Positions 7,865 through 14,915 of a stretch of DNA of 15,214 nt are shown here, one piece after another. The stretch is from Cytophagales bacterium. GTDB taxonomy: Bacteria; Bacteroidota; Bacteroidia; Cytophagales; UBA9547. The DNA lies in the NCBI GenBank assembly GCA_025360395.1, contig JANYCH010000383.1:1-15214 (forward strand). The letters are read 5' to 3'. The notes beneath the pieces were generated by a model. That model ran no database searches. It was given only the letters and a program-made list of their open reading frames with translations, and had not been told where the DNA came from. Position numbers and translations under genes: made by a program. Position 1 is the first letter of the stretch. Every line of letters begins with the position of its first letter.

Positions 7865-8335
7865 ATGTTTATGAAACACTGTATTGTTATTTTCTTATTA
7901 TTTGTTATTGCCTCAAACGGATATTCTCAGACAGATCCGAATGTCAGGGTTAAACAGTTTAACCTCGATAAAACAACTGCATTGCAGGGATATGATGCTG
8001 TAAGTTATTTTAACGGTAAACCCGAAAAGGGAGATAAGTCTCAGATGTTGAATTACCTGGGAGTTAATTATTATTTCAAAAATGCAGCCAATTTGAATTT
8101 ATTTAAAGCGAACCCATCTAAATATGAACCTGCTTATGGTGGTTGGTGTGCATTTGCTATGGGTGATAATGGTGAAAAGGTGGAAGTTGATCCTGAAACC
8201 TTCAAAATTATCAATGGGAAATTATATCTATTCTACAACTTCTATTTCAACAATACATTGAAGAAATGGAACAATAATGAGGCAGAGCTTAAAAATAAAG
8301 CCGAAATAAATTGGAGCAAATTTATTAAAAAATGA
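7865..8335 (+). CDS. Secreted YHS-domain protein
   Basis: This 156-residue protein has a signal peptide (hydrophobic 6-17, probable cleavage near YSQ 20-22) and a YHS domain (about 40-100). The domain pattern includes LQGYDAVSYF (40-49), a KPEKG turn and YGGWCAFAMG (91-100), with C95 as the conserved cysteine. YHS domains resemble TRASH metal-binding domains and often accompany metal or redox proteins; substrate and partner are not known. ATGs at 7865 and 7871 are both possible; the second gives the more usual MKH- signal peptide. The stop overlaps the DoxX start as ATGA, which suggests translational coupling and a shared role at the inner membrane and periplasm. A good promoter lies directly upstream. 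Confidence 0.85.
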   Translation: MFMKHCIVIFLLFVIASNGYSQTDPNVRVKQFNLDKTTALQGYDAVSYFNGKPEKGDKSQMLNYLGVNYYFKNAANLNLFKANPSKYEPAYGGWCAFAMGDNGEKVEVDPETFKIINGKLYLFYNFYFNNTLKKWNNNEAELKNKAEINWSKFIKK

Positions 8336-8745
8336 ATAAAATGAAATTAACGAAAATCGAAAAGGGAGTTAGCTGGATTTGTCAGATATTTGCTGCCATT
8401 ATTATGTTGCAAACCCTATATTTCAAATTCTCAGGTTCTGAGGAATCTGTTTATATATTCTCAACACTTAAGATGGAACCTTGGGGAAGGTATGGTATAG
8501 GAATTGCTGAATTGATTGCTTCTATATTATTGATTATTCCTTCTTTGTGTTGGCTGGGCGCATTAATGGGAGTTGGGATTATGGCTGGCGCAGTTGTTTC
8601 GCATCTTACCGTTTTAGGAATAGAAGTAAAAGGTGACGGTGGCTACCTTTTTGCGTTATGCCTGGTTGTTCTTTTTTGCAGCTCTATGATTTTATTTATC
8701 CAAAGGAAAAAAATTCCCATCCTTCAGGGTTATCTTCCGGTTTAA
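8332..8745 (+). CDS. DoxX-family membrane protein
   Basis: This 137-residue protein has four predicted membrane helices (about 12-31, 53-73, 75-97 and 104-124), the size and topology of the DoxX/DoxD-like group. Family features seen are YFKFSG (30-35), EPWGRYGIGIAELIAS (49-64), HLTVLGIEVKGDGG (91-104) and a basic QRKK after the last helix. DoxX relatives are linked to quinone or thiosulfate redox chemistry in some archaea and to membrane oxidant defence in mycobacteria; the role in Bacteroidota is not established. Its ATG overlaps the YHS gene stop by 4 bases. A second ATG three codons later (8341) would remove the overlap, so the exact start is open. The pair may handle a metal or redox substrate across the inner membrane. 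Confidence 0.87.
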   Translation: MNKMKLTKIEKGVSWICQIFAAIIMLQTLYFKFSGSEESVYIFSTLKMEPWGRYGIGIAELIASILLIIPSLCWLGALMGVGIMAGAVVSHLTVLGIEVKGDGGYLFALCLVVLFCSSMILFIQRKKIPILQGYLPV

Positions 8746-8778
8746 AAGCAACCAAATTTAATAAAACTTAGTTTATCC

Positions 8779-8795
8779 ATTTAGAAAACCTAAAT
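8779..8795 (+). repeat. Small AT-rich hairpin before the DinB gene
   Basis: ATTTAG (8779-8784) and CTAAAT (8790-8795) pair perfectly around the loop AAAAC. The hairpin ends four bases before the ATG at 8800. With one G-C pair it is weak, and it lacks a T-tract, so it is not a terminator. It could affect ribosome access, or it may be chance. Confidence 0.2.
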
Positions 8796-8799
8796 CATT

Positions 8800-9312
8800 A
8801 TGAAATTGAAAGAAGTAACGTTTGAAATTGCAGGACAGTTAATGCTAGTATTAAATGCAATCGGCAATGAAAAATATGCTGAAAAGATCTCATTGCTTTC
8901 CGGATCAAGCATTGGCCAGCATGTCAGGCATGTGATAGAATGTTTTAACTGCTTCATGGATGGATATGAAACTGGTATCGTGAACTATGACAACAGGAAA
9001 AGAGAGCTGGAGATTGAAATCAATGAGCTTGTGGCCCTAAGTAAACTACAACAAATTCAGGACCAATTAAAGTATATTGACCTCAATAAAAGATTGATAA
9101 TGGAGGTCGGTTTTGATAGGATGTTAACCGATAAAACGCAATTGCATACTACTGCAGGAAGGGAACTTGCCTATAATATTGAACATGCTATCCATCATAT
9201 GGCATTGATTAAGATAGGGTTATTAAATATTTGTCCCAAATTCATCCTGCCAGAAAGTTTTGGTGTTGCTTATTCTACCATTAACCACAAAAACAAGATA
9301 TGTGTACAGTAA
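8800..9312 (+). CDS. DinB-like (YfiT/mycothiol-transferase superfamily) four-helix protein
   Basis: This 170-residue, helix-rich protein fits the DinB/YfiT superfamily. These four-helix-bundle proteins carry a divalent metal on three histidines, and some members transfer bacillithiol or mycothiol to small molecules. Candidate ligands are H41 or H44 in SIGQHVRHVIE (37-47) and H129 with H132/H133 in NIEHAIHHMALIKIG (126-140). FGVAYSTI (154-161) near the end is typical of this Bacteroidota subgroup. No signal peptide is present, so it should be cytoplasmic. It is the first gene of a tight plus-strand triad: its last 13 bases overlap the start of the NRDE gene. The 54-base gap from the DoxX gene means it could also belong to that transcript. 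Substrate unknown. Confidence 0.8.
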   Translation: MKLKEVTFEIAGQLMLVLNAIGNEKYAEKISLLSGSSIGQHVRHVIECFNCFMDGYETGIVNYDNRKRELEIEINELVALSKLQQIQDQLKYIDLNKRLIMEVGFDRMLTDKTQLHTTAGRELAYNIEHAIHHMALIKIGLLNICPKFILPESFGVAYSTINHKNKICVQ

Positions 9313-10046
9313 CTTATCTTCCACGGTTGAAATCAGGCTACATACTTACATCCAACCGAGATGAAAAAGTTGAGAGGCCAAGTGCATTTGCACCTGCTTT
9401 AAAATTTACAGGAAACCAAAACATTCTTTTACCTACTGATGCTTTACATTTTGGCACCTGGATAGCGTGTTCAGATACTGGCCGGGCACTGTGCCTGCTA
9501 AACGGTGGTATTTTTAAACACATACCTTTGCCTGAATATAAAAAAAGCAGGGGTTTAGTCCTAATTGATGCTTTTGATTACCTCGATGGGAGTGATTTTG
9601 TACTAAGATATGATTTGACTGGAATAGAACCTTTCACTTTGATTTTTATAGACCAGGGCAAGCTGAATGAAATAAAATGGGACGGGTCTAATGTGTATTT
9701 AAAAAGACTTAATCCTTTACAACCGTATATATGGTCATCAGTCACACTGTATTCTGAGGAGATAATTAATCAAAGAAAGATATGGTTCGATGAATGGCTT
9801 TCCAAAAATCCTGATCATGAAGTTGAAAATATATTGGATTTTCATCATTTTGCAGGAAGCGGTAATGTTGAAAATGACATTCAGATGAACCGGGATAATT
9901 TTTTGAAGACTGTAAGTATCACTTCTGTAAGTTGTTTTTCCGGATCTCATTTCGTAATGCATTATGAAGACCTAAAATCTGGTCAAAAAACCATTTCTGA
10001 ACTTACATTGAACTCAAATCCAATAAATGAATCAATTGAGGTTTAA
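9300..10046 (+). CDS. NRDE family (TANGO2-like) protein
   Basis: This 248-residue protein begins MCTVTY, the typical start of the NRDE family, with C2 exposed once Met1 is removed. The name-giving motif is present as SNRDE (18-22). GTWI (52-55), LLNGG (66-70) and the YIWSSVTLYS stretch are further family landmarks. The fold is related to Ntn hydrolases, in which a processed N-terminal Cys is the nucleophile. Eukaryotic TANGO2 and some bacterial members have been linked to heme trafficking, so hydrolase and heme-binding roles are both open here. It overlaps the DinB gene by 13 bases and the ATP-grasp gene by 20, which points to coupled translation and a shared process. No signal peptide, so it is cytoplasmic. 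Confidence 0.87.
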   Translation: MCTVTYLPRLKSGYILTSNRDEKVERPSAFAPALKFTGNQNILLPTDALHFGTWIACSDTGRALCLLNGGIFKHIPLPEYKKSRGLVLIDAFDYLDGSDFVLRYDLTGIEPFTLIFIDQGKLNEIKWDGSNVYLKRLNPLQPYIWSSVTLYSEEIINQRKIWFDEWLSKNPDHEVENILDFHHFAGSGNVENDIQMNRDNFLKTVSITSVSCFSGSHFVMHYEDLKSGQKTISELTLNSNPINESIEV

Positions 10047-11046
10047 AACTTCACTATTTCTTGAAAAACTTTTTAATTGGGAATACTGGCCCTTTGAATT
10101 GGTCTACTTTCCTGTTTTTATATATTATCTCTGGCTTTCATTAAAAGCCCGCTCACTTTTCTATTTCTCAGCTTCTAATCCTTCCATCCTCACAGGAGGT
10201 ATGTCTGGAGAATCAAAAGGAAAAATACTTGAGGTGATACCTGATGATTACAAAGCCTTTACTTTGTTCATACCAAAAGGGACAAGTATTGAAGATTTAA
10301 TCAATAATATAACAGTCAATAAATTAACTTATCCAGTCATAGCTAAACCTGATGTTGGTGAAAGAGGAAAGTTGGTCGAAAAAATAAAGGATCAAGAAGA
10401 ATTAAAGGCCTATCATCAAAAGAACAATATCGACTTTCTAATTCAGGAATACATAGATTATGAAATAGAATTAGGAATTTTTTATTATCGGTTTCCTGAT
10501 AGCGAAAGTGGAATAGTGAGTTCAGTGACAAAAAAAGGTTTTCTACACGTTCAAGGAGATGGCAAATCAACCTTATTAGAACTCATGAAAGCACTTCCCC
10601 GTGCAGGTTTTCAAATAGAAAGGCTTAGCAAGAAAATAGATACAAGTATAGTTCCGTTAAAAGATGAGACCTTATTGCTTGAACCTATTGGAAACCATTG
10701 CAGGGGAACTACTTTTTTAAACGAAAATTCAATTATCGACAAACAATTAAACCTTACAATAGACAACATCAGCAAAAAAATTCCAGGGTTTTACTATGGC
10801 AGGTACGATTTGCGGTGCAAGTCAATAGAAGATTTAAAGGAAGGAAGAAACATTAAGATACTTGAATTGAATGGGGCGGGTGCCGAACCATCTCATATAT
10901 ATCATCCTGGTGCTTCTATCATTGAAGCATACAAGGTTTTATTTACGCATTGGAAAATAATGTATCAGATAAGCATTCAAAACAATAAAAATGGAACCCC
11001 ATTTTTGAAATTTAAGGAGGGCAAGGAAATTTTTCTTAGAAACTGA
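10027..11046 (+). CDS. ATP-grasp ligase with N-terminal membrane segment
   Basis: This 339-residue protein combines a hydrophobic N-terminal stretch (about 20-38, rich in W, Y and F) with an ATP-grasp domain. Visible ATP-grasp features are K107 in YPVIAKPDVGERG (102-114), the E141 region IQEYID, GFLHVQGDGKSTL (171-183) and likely Mg ligands D261 (RYDLR), E280 and N282 (ILELNGAG). ATP-grasp enzymes join a carboxylate to an amine or thiol through an acyl phosphate. It lacks the usual N-terminal domain of D-Ala-D-Ala ligase and follows NRDE and DinB genes, so another amide or thioester product is more likely; the substrate cannot be read from sequence. The N-terminal helix may dock it to the membrane. 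Its end overlaps the convergent Cld-like gene by 11 bases. Confidence 0.85.
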   Translation: MNQLRFKTSLFLEKLFNWEYWPFELVYFPVFIYYLWLSLKARSLFYFSASNPSILTGGMSGESKGKILEVIPDDYKAFTLFIPKGTSIEDLINNITVNKLTYPVIAKPDVGERGKLVEKIKDQEELKAYHQKNNIDFLIQEYIDYEIELGIFYYRFPDSESGIVSSVTKKGFLHVQGDGKSTLLELMKALPRAGFQIERLSKKIDTSIVPLKDETLLLEPIGNHCRGTTFLNENSIIDKQLNLTIDNISKKIPGFYYGRYDLRCKSIEDLKEGRNIKILELNGAGAEPSHIYHPGASIIEAYKVLFTHWKIMYQISIQNNKNGTPFLKFKEGKEIFLRN

Positions 11047-11596
11047 GATTATTTAATCTAAATCTTAAATCAACTTCCCGGATTACATACTTCCATTCTT
11101 CAGAATTCCTCAAAAAGGACAATAAGGCGTCAAATGCTTTTTCATGTTCGGGAGCAAACTCAAACCAGGTTATAAAATCAAACGGTTGGCCAAGGTCTTT
11201 TGAATGATAAAGTTTTCTTGCTATTCCAGGAAGAAAATTCATTCCTTCTTTGATATGGCCAGATTGGTCTTCAATTATTCTCCTTCTTTCATCCTGGGCC
11301 AGGTTCCACCATTCTTCAGATTTTTTAATCGGTATCATGGCAGACAATGTCGCCTCTGGTCTTCCAAGCCCAGGTTGAATTGCCTTTAGTTTGTCAATCT
11401 CGTCCTTAGTTGTGTATCTGATATTACTTGAAACCCCTTTTAAAATCCATGCAGCTTTAAGGTTTTCATTTTTCTCTTGTGTTATTTCTAAACAGTCAAA
11501 ACTTGGTAATGGTACTCCGGATATATTATGATTATTTATCATTTTCCAACAGCCTTGATCGCCAGCAATAAAGCAAGTGACATTTGAAAAATCCAT
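11036..11596 (-). CDS. Chlorite dismutase (Cld/HemQ) family protein
   Basis: The chosen start (ATG 11594-11596) gives 186 residues. An in-frame ATG at 11651-11653 would add 19 residues lying mostly inside the preceding DM13 gene; the shorter form begins MDFSNVTCFIAGDQG, as expected for the compact group, and leaves an 11-base gap to DM13. The C-terminal half carries the family signature: SEEWWNLAQDERRRII, SGHIKEGMN, ARKLYHSKDLGQPFDFITWFEF and REVDLRFR. The histidine of YHS (residue 131) is the likely proximal heme ligand. Family members include true chlorite dismutases and coproheme decarboxylases (HemQ/ChdC); this type is undefined and I cannot assign the distal residue with confidence. No signal peptide, so probably cytoplasmic. 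Last gene of a three-gene unit with DM13 and an outer-membrane-like protein. Confidence 0.85.
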   Translation of the reverse strand: MDFSNVTCFIAGDQGCWKMINNHNISGVPLPSFDCLEITQEKNENLKAAWILKGVSSNIRYTTKDEIDKLKAIQPGLGRPEATLSAMIPIKKSEEWWNLAQDERRRIIEDQSGHIKEGMNFLPGIARKLYHSKDLGQPFDFITWFEFAPEHEKAFDALLSFLRNSEEWKYVIREVDLRFRLNNLSF

Positions 11597-11607
11597 CAAT
11601 TTTAGTG

Positions 11608-12072
11608 CTATTTCAATTCTGCATACCCAAAAAGTGACTTGTATTGGACACAATATACCAATGCATATTTATATTCAGAGGTATAATCTGAGGGAACAGT
11701 AAAATTAATACTGCTGTTTGAATAACCAGAAGTCAGTTTCATAAGTGTAATCACATTAGAAGAACTGTAATTATTGCTCTTAGAAAGATAAACGTAAACA
11801 TCCGGTCCTGGTGTCATATTAAAATTCGTAAATCTCAGGACCTTACCTCCACCTTTTTCATTATACAACAGCGCATTTCCCCCCAATCCATGCTCAAAGC
11901 TGGAAAAAGTCCCTTTCCCTATGGTATCGGAAGCTGTTGTTTGAGGCTGGTTGATCGTTTCTGTGGGGCCAGTAGACATTGTTTCTTTATCCTTTTTTTT
12001 ACAACCTGTTGTTGCCAATAAGGCAATTACAACTATACTGGCAATACTGTTTAAATTTGCTGATACTTTCAT
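11608..12072 (-). CDS. DM13-domain lipoprotein
   Basis: This 154-residue protein has a lipoprotein signal: a hydrophobic run 10-20, then ATTGC with C24 as the acylation site, followed by a lysine-rich KKKDKE and a flexible S/T-rich linker (to about 50). The DM13 domain fills about 52-154. It shows GTFSSFEHGLGGNALLY (54-70), GGKVLRFTNF, GPDVYVYLS (89-97), a NSSINFTVPS strand and YALVYCVQYKSLFGYAEL, with C141 as the conserved cysteine. DM13 domains have been proposed to take part in redox reactions or electron transfer in extracytoplasmic proteins; direct evidence in bacteria is thin. It sits 6 bases after the outer-membrane-like gene and 11 bases before the Cld-like gene, strongly suggesting one transcript. 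Confidence 0.87.
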   Translation of the reverse strand: MKVSANLNSIASIVVIALLATTGCKKKDKETMSTGPTETINQPQTTASDTIGKGTFSSFEHGLGGNALLYNEKGGGKVLRFTNFNMTPGPDVYVYLSKSNNYSSSNVITLMKLTSGYSNSSINFTVPSDYTSEYKYALVYCVQYKSLFGYAELK

Positions 12073-12078
12073 CTTGAC

Positions 12079-12834
12079 TTATTTAAAAGGTTTATAAGTT
12101 ATTCCAACCATAAAAAGGGAGGATTTCAATCGGTAACGGTCATTCATTATTCTTCCATTGTCGAAAGAATGCTTTTGAGCAGAAGTATATTCAGTAAATA
12201 AAAAGGTTAAACCGCTGCGGATCGCTATCTTTTTACTAATCCAATACCTTAAAGAGAATTCAGAATTTAAGGAACCAATATCATTATCACTGGTAAGCAA
12301 CAAATTGAATTTAGTAGGCCTAGCAGTTTGTACCGGTGACTGATTTGGATCATATTGAGAAGAAATAATATTTATTTTTTTGTCTGAACCGAAACTGAAG
12401 CCCGTAACGTCGACGTTGAAACCAAGATCAAACCTTTTTATCGTGTATTGCAAATACACTGAAAGGTTAATTAAATTAACCTGAGGCGTTTGCAAGGCAA
12501 TAGTGTCCAGGTTTTCATTGATGGTTTCTGAAAGAATGGTTCCCAGGTTTTGTTTGGTGCTGGTGTATTTTGAAGGTGCTGTGGAATATGATTGGTTAGC
12601 ACCGACATAAGAAGTAAACCTTAATCCATAACCAACTTTGAATTTTTGCTTCTTTTTTCCAAAACCATGAAGATGGGACCAGGACAAAGCACCAGCAATT
12701 TCCTTGTTTCCGACACTACCAGCAAGGTCAAAATAATGCTGGCTTTTGTACTTAGGCCTAATAAATGATGTATCCTGTGCATATAAGCCTGAATACAAAA
12801 TTGAAAATAATAATGAGAGAATTGAATATTTCAT
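12079..12834 (-). CDS. Putative outer-membrane beta-barrel protein
   Basis: I do not recognise a named family. The 251-residue protein has a signal peptide (about 1-19, ending GLYA). It then shows alternating hydrophobic/polar strands with many aromatic residues, such as HYFDLAGSVG, KFKVGYGLRFTSYVG, NLSVYLQYTIKRFDLGFNVDV, NSEFSLRYWI and a last strand MVGITYKPF near the C-terminus. This is the pattern of an 8- to 10-strand outer-membrane barrel. Polar N/S/T/Q-rich stretches (about 80-112 and 155-180) would be external loops. It lies 6 bases upstream of the DM13 lipoprotein, and the likely partnership is at the outer membrane. It begins 105 bases after mreC ends, so it may have its own promoter, though I found no clear box. 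Confidence 0.75.
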   Translation of the reverse strand: MKYSILSLLFSILYSGLYAQDTSFIRPKYKSQHYFDLAGSVGNKEIAGALSWSHLHGFGKKKQKFKVGYGLRFTSYVGANQSYSTAPSKYTSTKQNLGTILSETINENLDTIALQTPQVNLINLSVYLQYTIKRFDLGFNVDVTGFSFGSDKKINIISSQYDPNQSPVQTARPTKFNLLLTSDNDIGSLNSEFSLRYWISKKIAIRSGLTFLFTEYTSAQKHSFDNGRIMNDRYRLKSSLFMVGITYKPFK

Positions 12835-12881
12835 AATACAGTTTAATGAGTAAGCAAGGTAGAATGAAATGCATACTTAAA

Positions 12882-12899
12882 ATGTCAGGCAGGCGACAT
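12882..12899 (-). terminator. Weak hairpin after mreC
   Basis: On the minus strand ATGTC and GACAT pair (5 bp) around an 8-base GC-rich loop, followed directly by TTTTA. It lies 40 bases after the mreC stop and before the outer-membrane gene. It could be a weak terminator separating mreBC from the next operon, or an attenuator. The short stem keeps confidence low. Confidence 0.25.
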
Positions 12900-12939
12900 C
12901 AGGGAAAAAAGTCAATTTTAAAGCAAAGAAAGGAAGGTA

Positions 12940-13803
12940 TTATTTAGTTTTTTTCTTGGTAGTTGCCAATTCCTGATCTGTTACATTGTTCTTCTGTAAA
13001 GTATCAGCTTCTGTTTTCAGTATGCTGGTAACCACATAAACATAGTTCAACCTGCTAAAATCTGCTGCAAATCGGATGGTGATCCTGTAGAAGGTTTCAT
13101 CTGGTTTTATTTCCGTTTTTTCAACAAAACCAAGCGGAACCCCTGGAGGAAAAACATTATTAAAACCTGATGTTAAAACTGTATCTCCTTTTTTTACTTC
13201 TATATGCCGTGGGATATAAAGAAAGATTCCCTTTGTAGGATCTGATCCTTCCCAACGCACTGATCCTAAGGCTTCTTTTGATTTTAATCTTGCTGAAATG
13301 TAAATGGATGAATGAAGGATAGAATTTATCAGACAATAATTATCAGAACATTTTTTTACAACACCCACTGCACCAAGTGGAGAGAAAACTCCCATACCTG
13401 TTACAATACTGTCATTTTTTCCTTTATTGATGGTGATATAGTTATTCACCATCATGGTTGTATTGTTTATGACCTTGGCCGCCTTAAATTTAATATTTGT
13501 GACATTTTCAGGTCTCAAAGAATTGAGGATAGCCTGTTCATTAATGCTCACTCTTTTATTTAGCTGGTAGCGTAGCATGGCATTTTCATTTGCCAGTCTT
13601 TCGTTCTGGTATTTCAGGTCTACATAATCTTCAGCATCCTTTTTTACCGAATAAATGCCCCCAACCATGCTATTGGAGGTGTTAAAGAAGCTTGCCCCCT
13701 GATAATTGTTAAAAGTAAAAAACAAGAAAAGGCAGGCCACTTCAAGAATGACAAAGAGAAAAACTCTCTGATTTCGGATTAAAAATAGAAAAAGCTTTTG
13801 CAC
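12940..13803 (-). CDS. mreC: Rod-shape protein MreC
   Basis: This 287-residue protein has the MreC layout. A short cytoplasmic start is followed by a membrane helix (about 13-31), a coiled-coil segment (about 57-85, with NERLANENAMLRYQL) and a beta-rich periplasmic domain. The domain contains GVFSPLGAVGVV (138-149), the NSILHSSIYISARL region and KGDTVLTSGFNNVFPPGVPLG (205-225). MreC links the MreB filament to the wall-synthesis enzymes PBP2 and RodA of the elongasome. It starts 7 bases after the mreB stop, clearly the same operon. The tail is long and charged (KKKTK end). mreD, usually next, is missing from the window: the next gene, 105 bases away, encodes an outer-membrane-like protein. Confidence 0.93.
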   Translation of the reverse strand: MQKLFLFLIRNQRVFLFVILEVACLFLFFTFNNYQGASFFNTSNSMVGGIYSVKKDAEDYVDLKYQNERLANENAMLRYQLNKRVSINEQAILNSLRPENVTNIKFKAAKVINNTTMMVNNYITINKGKNDSIVTGMGVFSPLGAVGVVKKCSDNYCLINSILHSSIYISARLKSKEALGSVRWEGSDPTKGIFLYIPRHIEVKKGDTVLTSGFNNVFPPGVPLGFVEKTEIKPDETFYRITIRFAADFSRLNYVYVVTSILKTEADTLQKNNVTDQELATTKKKTK

Positions 13804-13810
13804 TCTATTT

Positions 13811-14839
13811 TTATGACATCAACACAGCTTTGTAAGTATTAATGTTCTTCAAGGCAAGTCCAGTTCCTCTTACCACGGCACGTAAAGGATCTTCGGCAAC
13901 GTGAATTGGCAGCTTTGTTTTGAGCGCAAGACGTTTGTCAAGGCCCCTTAAAAGTGCACCACCGCCTGTCAGGTAAATTCCTCTTTCATAAATATCGGCT
14001 GATAGTTCTGGAGGGGAGATCTCCAGTGCCTTTAAAACAGCTTCTTCAATTTTAGAAACAGATTTATCTAAAGCAAAAGCAATTTCAGAATATGATACTT
14101 TTATGACTTTAGGAATACCGGTCATTAAATCTCTTCCACGAATGTCAAAATCTGCTGGTGGGTTTTCAAGTTCGGTCATGGCAGATCCAACTTCTATTTT
14201 AACCCTTTCTGCAGAACGTTCACCAATTAAAAGATTGTGCTGACGGCGCATATAATCAAGTATGTCCCTGTTGAACACATCTCCCGCAACACGGATTGAC
14301 TGATCACAAACTATACCCGATAAAGCAATTACAGCAATCTCAGTTGTACCGCCTCCGATATCCACAACCATAGATCCAAGAGGTTGTTCTATGTCAATTC
14401 CTACTCCTAGTGCCGCTGCTATTGGTTCATAAACCATATAAACTTCTTTTGCACCGGCATGTTCTGCTGAGTCACGGACTGCACGCTTTTCGACCTCTGT
14501 AATTCCTGATGGAATACAAATAACCATTCTATGAGAAGGTGCGAAGAAACGTTTTTGGCCGCCATCAATCATCTTGATCATCCCTCTGATCATGTGTTCA
14601 GCAGCATGGAAGTCAGCAATTACCCCATCTTTTAGTGGACGTATTGTTTTGATGTTTTCATGTGTTTTTTCGTGCATTTGCATCGCTTCACGACCAATTG
14701 CAAGCACTTTTCCGCTTTGTCTGTCAAGTGCTATGATCGAGGGCTCATCCACTACGATCTTGTCTTTATGTATAATCAGTGTATTGGCAGTACCAAGGTC
14801 AATGGCAATGTCACTGGTGAAGAAATCGAAGAATCCCAT
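13811..14839 (-). CDS. mreB: Rod-shape actin homologue MreB
   Basis: This 342-residue protein is a full-length bacterial actin. It has phosphate-1 motif IDLGTANT (13-20), YEPIAAALG (137-145), phosphate-2 VVDIGGGTTEIAVI (158-171) and the adenosine motif IYLTGGGALLRGLD (about 288-301). MreB forms membrane-bound filaments that guide lateral wall synthesis; the N-terminal MGFFDFF is a likely amphipathic membrane anchor. It is the first of the mreB-mreC pair. The gene lies 76 bases downstream of queA on the same strand. No TAnnTTTG box was found in that gap, so it may be read from queA or from a promoter I cannot recognise. Confidence 0.96.
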   Translation of the reverse strand: MGFFDFFTSDIAIDLGTANTLIIHKDKIVVDEPSIIALDRQSGKVLAIGREAMQMHEKTHENIKTIRPLKDGVIADFHAAEHMIRGMIKMIDGGQKRFFAPSHRMVICIPSGITEVEKRAVRDSAEHAGAKEVYMVYEPIAAALGVGIDIEQPLGSMVVDIGGGTTEIAVIALSGIVCDQSIRVAGDVFNRDILDYMRRQHNLLIGERSAERVKIEVGSAMTELENPPADFDIRGRDLMTGIPKVIKVSYSEIAFALDKSVSKIEEAVLKALEISPPELSADIYERGIYLTGGGALLRGLDKRLALKTKLPIHVAEDPLRAVVRGTGLALKNINTYKAVLMS

Positions 14840-14915
14840 GTATACTATGTAAGTTGTGGCGAATTAAACAATAATTTCGATGAATATTACTACTTATTTA
14901 ATCTGATTTTGACAT

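Noticed and set aside
10027..11046. D-alanine-D-alanine ligase
   Set aside because: Several motifs resemble the D-Ala ligase ATP-grasp core, but the usual N-terminal domain is replaced by a hydrophobic helix and an unfamiliar segment, and the neighbours are DinB and NRDE genes, not mur genes.
11036..11653. Longer form of the Cld-like protein starting at 11653
   Set aside because: The extra 19 residues lie mostly within the DM13 coding region and do not look like the start of compact Cld proteins; the ATG at 11596 gives the expected beginning and a normal gap.
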